From positions 7,666-71,665 of the forward strand of contig CASFTB010000001.1 of NCBI GenBank assembly GCA_949297575.1: a stretch of 64,000 nucleotides of DNA, in the 5' to 3' direction. A program made the translations under genes and the position numbers. The notes below the pieces were generated by a model. That model made no database searches. It was given only the letters and a program-made list of their open reading frames with translations, and had not been told where the DNA came from. Every line of letters starts with the position of its first letter. The first letter of the stretch is position 1. Below, one piece after another: positions 51,651 through 60,237 of the stretch. The DNA comes from an uncultured Bacillota bacterium. Lineage in GTDB: Bacteria > Bacillota > Clostridia > Christensenellales > Borkfalkiaceae.

Positions 51651-52157
51651 TCAGTCCAGCCGCTTTTGCATGGCGATGTGCGGGCAGCCCTCCTCGTCGA
51701 AGGGCCCGCCGAATGCGGAAAAGCCAGCGCGCTCGTAAAAGCCGCGCGCCCGCACCTGCGCGTCGAGCACGGCGCGCGCCGCCCCGCGCGCTTTCAGTTC
51801 GCGCAGCACCTCTTCGAGCAGCGCCAGCCCCAGCCCGCGCCCGCGGAAGGGCGGAAGCAGTGCGAACCGCCCGATGCGCGCCGTCCCGCCCGCGATCTGC
51901 CCGCCGCCGTCGGCGAAAAAACGGCACGTTCCCGCCGCTCTCCCGCCGACGAAGAGCACGGCGTGCACGGCCTCGCCGTCCGCGCCGTCAAATTCCGCGC
52001 AAAAGCCCTGCTCCCGCACGAATACTTCCTCGCGGATGCGCCGCGCCTCTTCGGGCAGGCTGCCGTAAAAGGCGGCGCGCACCTCTCCCGCAAGAGGGCT
52101 CTCCCCGGGTACGGCGCCCGGGTCGCATCGCGTAAACTTCTCTGTGTTCTCCTTCAT
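51651..52157 (-). CDS. GNAT family acetyltransferase
   Basis: A 168-residue N-acetyltransferase. The acetyl-CoA loop is FRGRGLGLALLEEVLREL near 105-120, preceded by the beta-bulge strand IGRFALLP; the C-terminal strand is ARGFYERAGFSAFGGPFDEEGCPH. The pattern is close to ElaA/PhnO-like proteins; acceptor unknown. The ATG at 52155-52157 has no upstream ribosome site, and the promoter start point falls at or beside it, so the mRNA may be leaderless. Confidence 0.85.
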   Translation of the reverse strand: MKENTEKFTRCDPGAVPGESPLAGEVRAAFYGSLPEEARRIREEVFVREQGFCAEFDGADGEAVHAVLFVGGRAAGTCRFFADGGGQIAGGTARIGRFALLPPFRGRGLGLALLEEVLRELKARGAARAVLDAQVRARGFYERAGFSAFGGPFDEEGCPHIAMQKRLD

Positions 52158-52164
52158 GGCAAAC

Positions 52165-52194
52165 AGTATAGCACGCCCGCCCCCTTCCGCGCAA
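52165..52194 (-). promoter_or_regulatory. promoter of GNAT gene, leaderless start
   Basis: Minus-strand TTGCGC (plus 52189-52194), 18-base spacer, TATACT (plus 52165-52170). The expected start point (about 52158) coincides with the ATG at 52157. Confidence 0.55.
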
Positions 52195-52291
52195 CCTTTC
52201 CCGCGCGGCGGGGGCTTTTTTTTGTTTCGCCGTACCTTTTTTTGCTCTCCCGCATACGATGGTACTGATTTTCTTTTGCGGGAGGGCAGGG

Positions 52292-52918
52292 GTGGAATAT
52301 ACGGTCATTTCCCCCGCGCAGGTCACGCTGGCGGAGGGCGTACGGGTGGGGAGGGGTGCGCTGCTGTACCCGAACAACGCCGTGCTGGGCGAAAGCGAGG
52401 TGGGCGCGGGCACGGTGCTCTACCCCGGAAATATCGTCAGGGACAGCCGCGTGGGCGAAAACTGCGAGCTGACGGCGAGCGTGCTCGAGGGCGCGCAGGT
52501 GGGAGCCGGGTGCACGGTGGGGCCCTTCGCGCACCTGCGGCCGGGCGCGGAGGTCGGGGAGGGCTGCCGCATCGGCAACTTCGTCGAGGTCAAAAACGCC
52601 CGCATCGGCGCGGGCACGCGCGTGGCGCACCTCACGTACATAGGGGATGCGGAGGTGGGCGAAAACTGCAACATCGGCTGCGGCGTCGTCTTCTGCAACT
52701 ACGACGGGCGTAAAAAAAGCCGCACCGTCGTGGGGAAAAACTGCTTTATCGGCAGCAACGTCAACCTCGTCGCGCCCGTCGAGATCGGCGAGGGCAGCTA
52801 CATCGCGGCGGGCACCACCGTCACCGAGAGCGTGCCGCCCCGCTCCTTCGTCATCGGCAGGAGCAGGCAGGGCAGCAGCGAAACGCTCGCGCGGCGGTTT
52901 TTCGGAGGGGGGAAATGA
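52292..52918 (+). CDS. GlmU-type acetyltransferase, lone C-terminal half
   Basis: A 208-residue left-handed beta-helix protein that matches only the C-terminal half of GlmU. Key stretches are present: FAHLRPGAEVGEG, IGNFVEVKNARIG, VAHLTYIGDAEVGEN with the catalytic histidine, CNYDGRKKSRTVVG, and GSNVNLVAPVEIG. It should acetylate glucosamine-1-phosphate to GlcNAc-1-phosphate. The usual N-terminal uridylyltransferase half (GxGTRM) is absent from this window. The start is GTG at 52292 behind GGAGGG; the ATG at 52259 has no site. It overlaps glmM by four bases. Confidence 0.88.
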   Translation: MEYTVISPAQVTLAEGVRVGRGALLYPNNAVLGESEVGAGTVLYPGNIVRDSRVGENCELTASVLEGAQVGAGCTVGPFAHLRPGAEVGEGCRIGNFVEVKNARIGAGTRVAHLTYIGDAEVGENCNIGCGVVFCNYDGRKKSRTVVGKNCFIGSNVNLVAPVEIGEGSYIAAGTTVTESVPPRSFVIGRSRQGSSETLARRFFGGGK

Positions 52919-54210
52919 GTAAATATTTCGGCACAGACGGCATCCGCGGCATCGCGGGGGAGGAGCTGACCGCGCGCACTGCTTTCGCGCTGGGCAACGC
53001 GCTGTGCCGTCTCAGAAAGCGCCCCCTCGTCGTCGCGGGGCAGGATACGCGCACCTCCTCCGACATGCTCTCCCTCGCCCTCGCCGCGGGGGTCACGGCG
53101 GGGGGCGGGAGGGTGCTGCGCGGCGGCGTCCTGCCCACGGCGGCGGTCGCCTATTTCGTGCGCCGCTGCGGGGCGGATTTCGGCGTCGTGGTCAGCGCTT
53201 CGCACAACCCCGCGCCCTACAACGGGCTGAAGGTGTTCGACGGCGACGGCTTCAAGCTGAGCGAAAGGCTGGAGGAGCGCGCGGAGAAGTACTTTGACGA
53301 GTACGCCTTTGCCCCCGCCCTCGCCTGCGGGCGGTGCGCGCAGCTGCCGCTGCGGGGCGGGTATGTCGACTTTCTCGCCTCCTGCTGCCCCGCACCCCTC
53401 GCGGGCAAGACCTTCGTGCTGGACTGCGCGAACGGCGCGGCGGGGGAGTTCGCGCCCCGCGCCTTTCAGAAGCTGGGTGCGCGGGTCGTCGTCCTCTCCC
53501 GCGGCAGGAACGGCGCGAAGATCAACCTGCGCTGCGGGGCTCTCCACCCCGCCCGCATGGCGCGCGCGGTGAAGGAGTGCGGCGCGGACGCGGGCTTTGC
53601 CTATGACGGCGACGCCGACCGCGTCATCGCGGCGGACGAGAAGGGGAACATCGTGGACGGAGACCGCATCCTCTGCGTCCTGGCGGCAGACCTGGCGGCG
53701 CGGGGCGGGCTGCCCGGCATGCTCGCGGTGGGCACGGCGCACACGAACACGGGCGCGGAGCGCTGGCTGGCGGCGCGCGGGATAAGACTGCTGCGCACGG
53801 ACGTGGGCGACCGCTACGTATCCGAACACATGCGCCGCACGGGCGCGGCGATCGGGGGCGAGCAGTCGGGGCACGTCATCCTCTCCGCCTTTTCCACGAC
53901 GGGAGACGGCATCCTCACCTCCCTGCGGCTGGCGGGGCTCGCCGCGCGGGAGAAGCTCTCTTCGCTCGCCGCGGTGCCGCTGCTGCCCCAGTGCACGCTC
54001 GGCGTGCGCGTCAGAGACAAGGTGCGCGTGCTGGGCAGCGAGGGGGTGCGCGCCGCCGCAGAGCGGGCGGGCGCGGAGGCGGAGAGGCTGGTCGTGCGCG
54101 CCTCGGGCACGGAGCCCGTCATCCGCGTCTTTGCGGAGGCGGAGAGCATGCGCGCGGCATCCGCCGCGGCCGAGGCGGTGCGCGCGGCCATTTTAAAGGA
54201 GGAGGGGTAG
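52915..54210 (+). CDS. glmM: phosphoglucosamine mutase
   Basis: A 431-residue GlmM. It converts glucosamine-6-phosphate to glucosamine-1-phosphate. Motifs: KYFGTDGIRGIAG at the start, phosphoserine loop VSASHNP with S96, metal loop DGDADRV near 224-230, substrate loop GGEQSGH, and C-terminal phosphate site RASGTEPVIRVFAE. Its ATG overlaps the acetyltransferase stop (ATGA). It is the middle enzyme of the glm operon. Confidence 0.96.
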   Translation: MSKYFGTDGIRGIAGEELTARTAFALGNALCRLRKRPLVVAGQDTRTSSDMLSLALAAGVTAGGGRVLRGGVLPTAAVAYFVRRCGADFGVVVSASHNPAPYNGLKVFDGDGFKLSERLEERAEKYFDEYAFAPALACGRCAQLPLRGGYVDFLASCCPAPLAGKTFVLDCANGAAGEFAPRAFQKLGARVVVLSRGRNGAKINLRCGALHPARMARAVKECGADAGFAYDGDADRVIAADEKGNIVDGDRILCVLAADLAARGGLPGMLAVGTAHTNTGAERWLAARGIRLLRTDVGDRYVSEHMRRTGAAIGGEQSGHVILSAFSTTGDGILTSLRLAGLAAREKLSSLAAVPLLPQCTLGVRVRDKVRVLGSEGVRAAAERAGAEAERLVVRASGTEPVIRVFAEAESMRAASAAAEAVRAAILKEEG

Positions 54211-54213
54211 GGT

Positions 54214-55983
54214 ATGTGCGGCATCGTCGCCTGTTTTTCGCGGGAAGATTGTTACGGAAAATTGCTCGCCGCCCTCAGGCGGCTGGAATACCGCGGCTAC
54301 GATTCGGCGGGCATCGCCCTGCTGTCGGCGGCAGGCCTTTCCGTCCGCAAGCGGGCGGGCGGGGTCGGAAACCTCGCGGGGCCGCCCCTCCCGGGCGAGA
54401 CGGGCATCGGCCACACCCGCTGGGCGACGCACGGCGCCCCGACGGACGTCAACGCGCACCCCCACGTGTGCGGCAAATTCGCCGTCGTGCACAACGGCAT
54501 CGTCGAAAATTTCGCGCAGCTGAAGGCGGAGCTCATCGCCAAAGGGGAGACCTTCCGCTCGGAGACGGACAGCGAAGTCATCGCGCACCTCGTCGCGCGG
54601 GCGTACGAAGGGGACTTTTTTGCCGCCGTCGCCGCGGCGTGCGGGCAGCTTCGCGGCAGCTACGCCGTCGCCGTGCTCTGCACCGACCGCCCCGGAGAGA
54701 TCGTCTGCGCCCGCAGCGGCAGCCCCCTCGTCGCCGGGTGCGCGGGCGGGGCGCTGTACGTGTGCAGCGACGTGCCCGCCCTCGGGGAGGACGCCTGCTT
54801 CTGCGCCGCGCAGGACGGCGAGTTCATCCGCATCGAAGGGGGCGTCATCCGCTTCTGCGGCCGCGACGGGCGCGAGATCCCCAAAACATTCACGCGGGCC
54901 TCGGGCGGGGGATGCGCGGAGGCGTCTGCCGCGGGCAGCTTTATGGAGCGGGAGATCGGCGAGATCCCCGCCGCGCTCTCCCGCACGCTGGAGGGGCTGC
55001 GCGATTTCGACTTTGCCCCCTGCGCCCGCGCCATGCGCGGGGCAAAAAATATCTTCGCCGTCGCCTGCGGCTCGGCGCTGCATGCCGCCCTCGCCTTCAA
55101 GGATGCCGCCGAGGAGGAGGCGGGCGCGCCCGTGCTCTGCTTTTCTGCCTCCGAATTCCGCAGCCGGGCGCCGCTCGCGGGCAGGGGAGACCTCGTCGTC
55201 GCCGTCAGCCAGAGCGGGGAAACGGCGGATACCCTCGGCGCGGTGCGCCTCGCGCGCAGCCGCGGCGCGTACGTGCTCGCCGTCACAAACGTCGCGCATT
55301 CCTCCCTCGCGGGGGAGGCGGACCTCGCCGTGTTCATGCGCGCGGGGCCGGAGGTCGCCGTCGCCGCCACAAAGAGCTACAACTGCCAGCTCCTGTGCCT
55401 GTACTACATCGCGGCGCAGCTGTGCTATTACCGGAAGGACCGCTTTCCCTCCTATTTCGGCGAGCTGTTCCGCCTGCCGGAGGCGGCGCGCGCGGCGTTT
55501 TCCGCCTTTTCCGCCGCGGAAGAGATCGCCCGTGCCTTCCGCGACGCCCCCGCCATGTACTTTATCGGCAGGGGCAAAGAGGCGCGCACGGCGGCGGAGG
55601 GAGCCCTCAAAGTGAAGGAGATCGCCTATCTCTTTGCAGAGGGGCTGCCCGCGGGCGAATTGAAGCACGGCCCCCTCGCGCTGGTGGAGGAGGGGTTCCC
55701 CGTCGTCGCCCTGTCCACCTCCCGCGCGCTCCTGGCGAAAATGGCGGGCGCGCTCGCCGAAGTGAAGGCGCGCGGTGCGCGCGTCGCCCTCCTCTCGCAG
55801 TACGAGGAGGCGCTCGCCGACCCCGCCGTCGACTTCCCCGTGCGCCTGCCCGCCCTCTGCGAGCGGCTGATGCCCGTCCTCTCCGTCATCCCGCTGCAAC
55901 ACCTCGCCTGCCGCCTCTGCCTGCTGCGCGGCTTCGACCCCGACCGCCCCCGCAACCTCGCCAAGAGCGTGACGGTGGAATAG
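54214..55983 (+). CDS. glmS: glutamine-fructose-6-phosphate aminotransferase
   Basis: A 589-residue GlmS, the first step of UDP-GlcNAc synthesis. The N-terminal Ntn glutaminase starts MCGIVACF with Cys2 as nucleophile and has RRLEYRGYDSAGIA and HTRWATHGAPTDVNAHPH. Two SIS domains follow (about 275-410 and 440-580), with SQSGETADTL and the C-terminal LAKSVTVE. It lies three bases after glmM behind GGAGGG. No glmS ribozyme is present because the gene is internal to the operon. Confidence 0.96.
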   Translation: MCGIVACFSREDCYGKLLAALRRLEYRGYDSAGIALLSAAGLSVRKRAGGVGNLAGPPLPGETGIGHTRWATHGAPTDVNAHPHVCGKFAVVHNGIVENFAQLKAELIAKGETFRSETDSEVIAHLVARAYEGDFFAAVAAACGQLRGSYAVAVLCTDRPGEIVCARSGSPLVAGCAGGALYVCSDVPALGEDACFCAAQDGEFIRIEGGVIRFCGRDGREIPKTFTRASGGGCAEASAAGSFMEREIGEIPAALSRTLEGLRDFDFAPCARAMRGAKNIFAVACGSALHAALAFKDAAEEEAGAPVLCFSASEFRSRAPLAGRGDLVVAVSQSGETADTLGAVRLARSRGAYVLAVTNVAHSSLAGEADLAVFMRAGPEVAVAATKSYNCQLLCLYYIAAQLCYYRKDRFPSYFGELFRLPEAARAAFSAFSAAEEIARAFRDAPAMYFIGRGKEARTAAEGALKVKEIAYLFAEGLPAGELKHGPLALVEEGFPVVALSTSRALLAKMAGALAEVKARGARVALLSQYEEALADPAVDFPVRLPALCERLMPVLSVIPLQHLACRLCLLRGFDPDRPRNLAKSVTVE

Positions 55984-56082
55984 GGGGAGGGATTTGGCCC
56001 CCTCGGTCGCCTGCGGCGACAGCTTCCCCCCGGGGGCCTTGTATGGAGGGCTTGCGGCACCCGTTTGCGCAAAATCTTTTCC

Positions 56083-56122
56083 AAAAAAAGGAGGGGCGGC
56101 GCATCCTGCGATGCGCCGCCCC
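56083..56122 (-). terminator. terminator of met operon
   Basis: On the minus strand a 12-bp stem (56111-56122 with 56093-56104) is followed by CTCC and seven T residues. It lies 18 bases after the metH stop. Confidence 0.88.
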
Positions 56123-56140
56123 GTTATCGTGTTTTTCGGA

Positions 56141-58522
56141 TCAGAGGGTGGGGACTTCTTCGCCGCCGTCGAAGAGGTACTGCGCGATCTTCACGTCCGC
56201 ATTGGCGTCCTTGCAGTACCAGTCGGCGCCGATCTTCTTCGCATAGTCGGCGTTGAGCACGGCGCCCCCGACCATGATGCGGCAGGCGGGGCAGCGGGCG
56301 CGCAGCAGGCGCACCGTCTCCTCCATGGCGGGCACGGTGGTCGTCATCAGCGCGGACAGGCCGCACAGCCGGATGTCCTCCGCCTCGCAGCGGGAGACGA
56401 TCTCTTCGGGCGGCACATTCTTCCCAAGGTCGATGACCGTATACCCGTAATTTTCCAGCACCGTCTTTGCGATGTTCTTGCCGATGTCGTGCACGTCTCC
56501 CCTGACCGTCGCCATGACGATCTTTCCGCGCTCCGCCGCGCCCGCGGGGAGGCGCTTTTTCACCTCGTCGAAGCACAGCTTCGCGCTCTCCGCCGCGGCG
56601 ATGAGCTGGGGCAGGAACAGCGTGCCCTTCTCGTAGGCGTCGCCCACCTCGTTGAGGGCGGGGATGAGGTACCCGTCGATCAGCTCGAGGGGCGGGATGC
56701 TTTCCAGCATCTTCGCGGCGATGCCGCCCGCCGCGTGCAGCCCCTTGCGGATGGCGCGGAAGATGTCCTCCTCGCGCCCCTCCTCCTTCGCCTGCGGGGC
56801 GGAGGAGGAGAGGGTGGTCACAGTCTTTGCGTTTGCATACGCCTCCGTGTACGCCGCGCAGGCGGGGTCCTGCCCCGAAAGCACCCTGTACGCCGCCACC
56901 GCCGCCATGTTTTCGGGCAGATTGGGGTTGAGGATGGGGCAGTCCAGCCCCGCGAACAGCGCCGCGGTCAGAAAGGCGGTGTTGACGGCGGAGCGGTTGG
57001 GCAGCCCGAAGGAGATGTTGCTGACGCCGAGCACCGTCTTGCAGCTCGAATAGCGCTTGATGTGGGAGAGGGCTTCCAGCGTCTCCTCTGCCTGCCGCTG
57101 CTCTGCGCTCACGGTGAGGGTGAGGCAGTCGATGTAGATGTCCTGCTGCGGGATGCCGTACTCCTTGCAGGCGCGGATGATCTTGCCCGCGATCTCGATG
57201 CGGTCCTCCGCCGTCTTCGGCACGCCGCGTTCGTCCACCGTCAGGCCGACCACCGCGGCGCCGTACTTTTTGACGATGGGCAGCACGGCGTCCAGCACCT
57301 TTTGCTCGCCGTTGACGGAGTTGACGATCGCCTTGCCGCAGCAGGCGCGCAGCGCCGCTTCGATCGCCTCGGGCTTGCCGCAGTCGATCTGCAGGGGCAG
57401 GTCGCACACCGCCTGCACCTCCTTCACGAGGCGGGGCAGCACGTCTGCCTCGTCCAGCTCGGGCAGGCCGGCGTTGACGTCGAGGATGTCTGCGCCCGCC
57501 TCCGCCTGCTCGATCGCCTGCGCCTGCACGAAGGCGTAGTCTTTGGAGAGCAGCGCCTGTTTCATCGCCTTTTTGCCGGTGGGATTGATGCGCTCGCCGA
57601 TGACGCGCACGCCGTCCACGAATACCGCCCTTGTCGCCGAGCACACGCAGGCGCGGGGCGGGCAGGCGCGCGGCACGGGGGGCGCGGCGTCCGCGAGGGC
57701 GCGCAATTTTTCAATGTAGGCCGGGGTGGTGCCGCAGCAGCCGCCGACGATGCGCACCCCCTCTCTGAGGAAGGTCTCATACGACTTCGCGAAGGCCTCC
57801 GCGCTCACGTCGTAGTGCATGTCCGCGTCGGGCAGCCCCGCGTTCGCCTGTACGATGACGGGTTTGGGCGTGTTTTCGAGGATGGTGCGCACGATGGGCA
57901 GCAGCTTGTCCGGCCCCAGCGAGCAGTTCACGCCCACCGCGTCCGCGAGGGGGGTGGCGGTGACGGCATAGCAGACGGGATCGACGCCCGCGAAGGTGCG
58001 GCCGTTCTCTTCGAATGTCATCGAGCAGATGACGGGCAGGTCGCTGTGCTCGCGGGCGGCAAGGCAGGCGGCGCGCAGCTCCTGCAGGTCCGCCATGGTC
58101 TCGAAGAGGATGACGTCCGCGCCCTCCTTTCCCGCCTCGATCTGGCGGGCAAAGGCGGCGTACGCCTCCTCGAAGGTGAGGGTGCCCATCGGTTCGAGCA
58201 GCCTGCCGAGCGGGCCGATGTCGAGGGCGACGAATTTATCCTTCCCCGCCTCCCGCCGCGCCAGGTCCACGCCCGCGCGGATGAGCCGCGCCGAAAGCTC
58301 GCGCGAGCCCGCCTTCAGTTCGTTCGCGCCGAAGGTGTTCGCCGAGATGACGTCTGCGCCCGCTCTGAGATAGTCGCGGTGGACGGAGGCGACGATGTCG
58401 GGCGCGTCGATGTTCAGCCGTTCGGGCAGGGTGCCGACGTTTTTGGCGCGCTGCTGGAGCAGCGTGCCCGCCGCGCCGTCGAACACGACCGTGTTTTTTT
58501 GCAGGAATGTTCTGAAATCCAT
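56141..58522 (-). CDS. metH: cobalamin-dependent methionine synthase
   Basis: A 793-residue MetH without the C-terminal activation domain. Domains: homocysteine-binding barrel 1-290 (VFDGAAGTLL, NCSLGP, GGCCGTTP zinc cysteines), methyltetrahydrofolate (pterin) barrel about 315-570 (IGERINPTGKK, DILDVNAG), B12 cap about 585-665, and B12-binding domain about 665-793 with DVHDIGKN and histidine ligand near 685. It methylates homocysteine. Reactivation is done by the separate protein 7 bases upstream. Confidence 0.95.
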   Translation of the reverse strand: MDFRTFLQKNTVVFDGAAGTLLQQRAKNVGTLPERLNIDAPDIVASVHRDYLRAGADVISANTFGANELKAGSRELSARLIRAGVDLARREAGKDKFVALDIGPLGRLLEPMGTLTFEEAYAAFARQIEAGKEGADVILFETMADLQELRAACLAAREHSDLPVICSMTFEENGRTFAGVDPVCYAVTATPLADAVGVNCSLGPDKLLPIVRTILENTPKPVIVQANAGLPDADMHYDVSAEAFAKSYETFLREGVRIVGGCCGTTPAYIEKLRALADAAPPVPRACPPRACVCSATRAVFVDGVRVIGERINPTGKKAMKQALLSKDYAFVQAQAIEQAEAGADILDVNAGLPELDEADVLPRLVKEVQAVCDLPLQIDCGKPEAIEAALRACCGKAIVNSVNGEQKVLDAVLPIVKKYGAAVVGLTVDERGVPKTAEDRIEIAGKIIRACKEYGIPQQDIYIDCLTLTVSAEQRQAEETLEALSHIKRYSSCKTVLGVSNISFGLPNRSAVNTAFLTAALFAGLDCPILNPNLPENMAAVAAYRVLSGQDPACAAYTEAYANAKTVTTLSSSAPQAKEEGREEDIFRAIRKGLHAAGGIAAKMLESIPPLELIDGYLIPALNEVGDAYEKGTLFLPQLIAAAESAKLCFDEVKKRLPAGAAERGKIVMATVRGDVHDIGKNIAKTVLENYGYTVIDLGKNVPPEEIVSRCEAEDIRLCGLSALMTTTVPAMEETVRLLRARCPACRIMVGGAVLNADYAKKIGADWYCKDANADVKIAQYLFDGGEEVPTL

Positions 58523-58529
58523 GGTGCGT

Positions 58530-59180
58530 TTACTCCGTTTTGCGGAATGCGCAGCCCGCGTTCTTGCAGGCGGCGCACTTATGCGCGCAGCGCTCCGGCG
58601 CGCGTTCGGGTGCGTAGGGGATGGAGGAGATGCCGATGACCGCCGTCACCGATTTGCGCGGCGTGAGCAGGAAGCTCTCGTCGCAGCACAGCCCCAGCCG
58701 CGCGTCCGTGCGCAGCAGCGCGCAGATCTCCCGCTGCGCCTCGAGGGGGAAGTCTCCGTACCCGCAGGAAAAGCGGGCGGTGAGCAGGGTGGGGCAGCTT
58801 TTTTGCAGGTCGCCGCACACGTCGTCGCAGTAACTCTCCACGGCGCAGCTGCACGCGGTGTCGAAGAGCAGGGCGGCGTGCGCGCTCGTGCGCGAGAGCT
58901 TTGCCAGCTCCCGCTCGGGCGCGGCGCCGATGGTCGCCGCCATCAGATAGACTTCGCCGCAGCCCGCAAGGTGGGCGCGGATGTCCTCCCCTTCGAGGAC
59001 GAATCCCGTGCCCTCCAGCTCGAAACGGGGGGTCAGGGCGAACCTGCGCACCGCCGAGCGGGCGTCGCTCAGCGCGAGGGCGCGCTTTGCCGCCTCGTCC
59101 AGCTTCTGCGCGAACGCCTCGTCCGTCTCCTGCCCCTTCCAGCCGAGATAGCGCAGAAATTCGTCACGGTCTACCCGCAT
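58530..59180 (-). CDS. separate MetH activation-domain protein
   Basis: A 216-residue protein resembling the SAM-binding activation domain of MetH: FSCGYGDFPLEAQREICALL and LCCDESFLLTPRKSVTAVIGISS. Stand-alone forms occur in Clostridia and Thermotoga with short MetH. The last 25 residues contain a cysteine cluster (CAHKCAACKNAGC) not found in ordinary MetH, which could bind an iron-sulfur cluster for electron delivery (inference). It overlaps metF by 17 bases and is followed by metH. Confidence 0.88.
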   Translation of the reverse strand: MRVDRDEFLRYLGWKGQETDEAFAQKLDEAAKRALALSDARSAVRRFALTPRFELEGTGFVLEGEDIRAHLAGCGEVYLMAATIGAAPERELAKLSRTSAHAALLFDTACSCAVESYCDDVCGDLQKSCPTLLTARFSCGYGDFPLEAQREICALLRTDARLGLCCDESFLLTPRKSVTAVIGISSIPYAPERAPERCAHKCAACKNAGCAFRKTE

Positions 59181-60054
59181 CGTTCCCTCCGTTGACCTCC
59201 GCGAGCACGGGCGCGAGCGCGGAGGCGATGCGCCTTGCGACCTGTGCGTTGTTCATCACGTACAGGTGGATGCCGCGCACGCCCGCCGAAAGCAGGTCGA
59301 TCGCCTGTTCGGTGGCGTAGGCGATGCCCGCCTCCATCAGCGCGTCCGGCTTGTCGTAAAAGCGCGAGATCATGCGCGAGAGCCGTGCGGGGATCTTTGC
59401 GCCCGAGAGGGCGATGATGCGGTCGACGTGGCTCTTTTTGACGAGGGGCATGAGCCCCGCCTGCACGGGCACGGCGACGTTCGCCGCGGAGAGCAGCTCT
59501 TCGAAGCGGTAAAAGTCTTCGTTTTCGAAAAACAGCTGCGTGTTGAGGTGGGAGACGCCCGCGTCTACTTTCTCTTTCAGGTGGCGGATGTCCGTGGGCA
59601 GGTCGGGGCTTTCGGGGTGCCCCTCGGGGTAGCACGCCCCCGCGATGTCGAAGCCGCCCTCGGCGCGGATGAAGCGCACGAGGTCTGCCGCGTAGCGGAA
59701 GCGCCCGCTCTCCTTCGCGCCCTCGATGCGGTCGCCGCGCAGGGCGAGCACGTTTTCGATGCCCGCACCGCGCAGCCCGGCGAGCGTCGCCTGCACGTCG
59801 GCGCCCTCGGCGTGGATGCAGGTGACGTGCGCGAGGGGTTCGACGCCGCAGCGCCTGACCAGCTCGGCGATCTCGCAGGTGCGCGCATTGCCCGAGCCGC
59901 CCGCGCTGCACGTCACCGAAATGTAGTCGGGGCGGAGCGCGGAGAGCTCCTCGATGGTGCCGCGCACCGCCTCGGTGCCGGCGTCTTTTTTGGGGGGGAA
60001 GATCTCGAAGGAGAGCAGCGCCCTCTTCTTTTCAAACATCTGAGAAATTTTCAT
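59164..60054 (-). CDS. metF: methylenetetrahydrofolate reductase
   Basis: A 296-residue MetF. It makes 5-methyltetrahydrofolate, the methyl donor for MetH. The FAD barrel shows LSFEIFPPK near the start, DYISVTCSAGGSGN, LALRGD near 103 and HLNTQLFFENEDFYRF. It is the first gene of metF-activator-metH. The ATG at 60052-60054 has only a G-rich weak site. The leader is about 57 bases, with no SAM riboswitch. Confidence 0.95.
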   Translation of the reverse strand: MKISQMFEKKRALLSFEIFPPKKDAGTEAVRGTIEELSALRPDYISVTCSAGGSGNARTCEIAELVRRCGVEPLAHVTCIHAEGADVQATLAGLRGAGIENVLALRGDRIEGAKESGRFRYAADLVRFIRAEGGFDIAGACYPEGHPESPDLPTDIRHLKEKVDAGVSHLNTQLFFENEDFYRFEELLSAANVAVPVQAGLMPLVKKSHVDRIIALSGAKIPARLSRMISRFYDKPDALMEAGIAYATEQAIDLLSAGVRGIHLYVMNNAQVARRIASALAPVLAEVNGGNDAGRP

Positions 60055-60117
60055 GGAATGCCCCGCCCGCGCTCCTTCGCGCAGCTTTTTCTGCGCCCGC
60101 GCGGTCTCTTTTTTATT

Positions 60118-60146
60118 ATTATACCGTAATTTGAAAAAAGGTGCAA
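60118..60146 (-). promoter_or_regulatory. promoter of metF operon
   Basis: Minus-strand TTGCAC (plus 60141-60146), 17-base spacer, TATAAT (plus 60118-60123). Confidence 0.7.
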
Positions 60147-60173
60147 GAAAAATGTCTTTTTTTCGGGGGCGCG

Positions 60174-60202
60174 TTCTGAATTAATTTTGCGGCGCATACA
60201 AT
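60174..60202 (+). promoter_or_regulatory. sigma-E-like promoter of spoIVFAB
   Basis: CATACAAT at 60195-60202 is an exact match to the sporulation sigma-E -10 box. A weaker -35 candidate (TTCTGAAT, 60174-60181) lies 13 bases upstream. The spoIVF operon is sigma-E controlled in Bacillus, which supports the reading. Confidence 0.55.
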
Positions 60203-60237
60203 GGAAGCACAAACAACCAAGAGCGGAGGAAATCGCC

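Noticed and set aside
54214-58639. Long antisense and out-of-phase frames over glmS and metH, some above 700 residues
   Set aside because: They contain no recognisable domains and overlap strongly supported enzymes with intact active-site motifs.
60055-60115. A SAM riboswitch before metF
   Set aside because: The promoter lies about 60 bases upstream of the start, leaving no room for the SAM-I aptamer; its conserved core is not visible.
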